DNA of 40,116 bases. It comes from Anaerolineales bacterium UBA3499 (GTDB taxonomy: Bacteria; Chloroflexota; Anaerolineae; Anaerolineales; UBA11657). Location: NCBI GenBank assembly GCA_002377585.1, contig DFQC01000011.1, positions 1-40,116 of the forward strand, read 5' to 3'. The notes under the pieces are model-generated. The model was not told the DNA's origin. It saw only the letters and a list, made by a program, of their open reading frames with translations, and did no database searches. The number at the start of each line of letters is the position of its first letter. Position 1 is the stretch's first letter. This document shows, in pieces, positions 39,353 through 40,116 of this stretch. The position numbers were made by a program, and so were the translations under genes.

Positions 39353-40116
39353 CTACAGCGACCACGAATCGCCGATATTGCCTACTTTGAAGCCGTATTT
39401 CTTATACATTCTATACGCATAATCTTTTCTTAGGAGCGGATTAGTGTGATTCAAATGTACAAACCGCACATCGCAGTTAGTATCGCCCAATCGCTGAAGT
39501 GTATCGCTGACCAATGGATGACTAACTGCACTCATATCACGATCTGGCAACTCACCGTCTTCATAAAATGTGCCATCCAATAAGGCTACATTGAACTTAT
39601 TTATAAATACACTCAAATCATATTCCCAATCATCCCAATTATCTATATCGGGACAGTAAAACATACTATGTTTTATACCGCGAATTATGAACGCAAAAGT
39701 GTCAGTAAAATCTTTACGATGTGGCACCAATACGGGTTTAATACTAATAGCTGGACTCAATTTTGTAGTACCATCAGATTCGATTATCACAACATCGATA
39801 TTACGTTGCTCAACCAATTGGCGCCATGGAGCATTACAACTTAAAAACTCACTCATACTTTCACTAACATATACTGGCATAAGATTCGCATTCATTACTT
39901 CTGCGCCCAACTGAGCTAGACCTAAATAATGTCCTATATGAGCATGGGTTATCAATAAGCCTGACAAATCACAATCAGGTGCAAATTGAAACAGCACATC
40001 CATTTGATGACCAAAATCAGGTGTGCAGTCCACCAACCAACTCTTGCCAGCTGTAAAGTCAACAATCCCAATACTTGTTACATACTGCTGTAGTGTGCAG
40101 TCCGTTCTAGCAATCT
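39353..40116 (-). CDS. PqqB-like metallo-beta-lactamase-fold hydrolase (N-terminus beyond window)
   Basis: The frame is open to the right edge, giving 253 C-terminal residues; TTG or GTG codons near 40036 are internal. DFTAGKSWLVDCTPDF, LITHAHIGHYLGL and the late FVHLNHTNPLL resemble the MBL-fold family that includes PqqB. The metal motif is HxHxGH in place of HxHxDH, as is common in PqqB-like proteins. No other pqq genes are visible, so PQQ synthesis is not implied. An MBL-fold oxidoreductase or hydrolase for a small molecule is possible. Confidence 0.82.
   Translation of the reverse strand, partial: IARTDCTLQQYVTSIGIVDFTAGKSWLVDCTPDFGHQMDVLFQFAPDCDLSGLLITHAHIGHYLGLAQLGAEVMNANLMPVYVSESMSEFLSCNAPWRQLVEQRNIDVVIIESDGTTKLSPAISIKPVLVPHRKDFTDTFAFIIRGIKHSMFYCPDIDNWDDWEYDLSVFINKFNVALLDGTFYEDGELPDRDMSAVSHPLVSDTLQRLGDTNCDVRFVHLNHTNPLLRKDYAYRMYKKYGFKVGNIGDSWSL

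Overview
This 40.1 kb window is AT-rich bacterial chromosome with about 47 protein genes on both strands. I see no rRNA, tRNA, CRISPR array, transposase or phage gene. Dense catabolic enzyme families, several lipoproteins, and a surface-type protein carrying a Thr/Pro-rich stalk suggest a free-living heterotrophic Chloroflexota, perhaps of the SAR202/Dehalococcoidia type. That placement is an inference from gene content, not a phylogeny.

Layout. 1-1326 (minus): the N-terminal part of an AstE/AspA-type zinc deacylase and a single-domain DMT transporter. 1422-3660 (plus): an unknown protein coupled to a YHYH-domain lipoprotein, then a uridine phosphorylase. 3708-8144 (minus): a tight six-gene operon (cupin, NAD-dependent epimerase, AA_synth-family protein, isochorismatase-family hydrolase, enamidase-like amidohydrolase, SDR), best read as catabolism of a cyclic amide or N-heterocycle. 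8222-9172 (minus): a protein of 18-residue repeats with a very acidic tail, and a CDGSH iron-sulfur protein. 9345-15123: a DMT exporter, a six-TM protein, an ABM-like protein, an M23-like lipoprotein, a zinc alcohol dehydrogenase with a small exported helical protein, and a FucU mutarotase.

15145-23473 (minus) is a second catabolic block: acidic protein, SIS-domain isomerase/deglycase, peptide-type solute-binding lipoprotein, two Dpp-type permeases, PfkB kinase, amidohydrolase and Rieske protein. No ABC ATPase accompanies it. A strong sigma-70-type promoter set inside a perfect 11-bp inverted repeat precedes the SIS gene. Binding protein plus permeases, SIS enzyme and PfkB kinase fit uptake, phosphorylation and cleavage of an amino-sugar conjugate such as a glycated amine.

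23714-30634 holds a GYD protein, an Rdx (SelW-like) gene interrupted by an in-frame TGA exactly where the redox Cys/Sec belongs, a bacterial PH-like protein, a seven-repeat FG-GAP protein with a membrane anchor, a Cas4-like/DUF2779 nuclease, a TolB-like lipoprotein and a second single-domain DMT protein. 30817-33453 (plus) is an overlapping trio (cytidine deaminase-like, PfkB kinase, eIF2B/R15P-isomerase-like). With the uridine phosphorylase it outlines a possible nucleoside-ribose route, although the isomerase-like protein lacks expected catalytic residues. 33621-40116 carries two small proteins, an enolase-superfamily enzyme, an ArsP/UPF0718-like half permease with a 50-residue membrane partner, a CcrM-type methyltransferase, two more short DMT proteins, an orphan GlnQ-type ATPase and a partial PqqB-like hydrolase.

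Many starts were moved from the longest frame to the codon with a Shine-Dalgarno sequence. A few genes appear to have leaderless or very short leaders with a TATAAT box just upstream. The only stretch over 300 bases without an intact gene is 24035-24442, which holds the interrupted Rdx gene.
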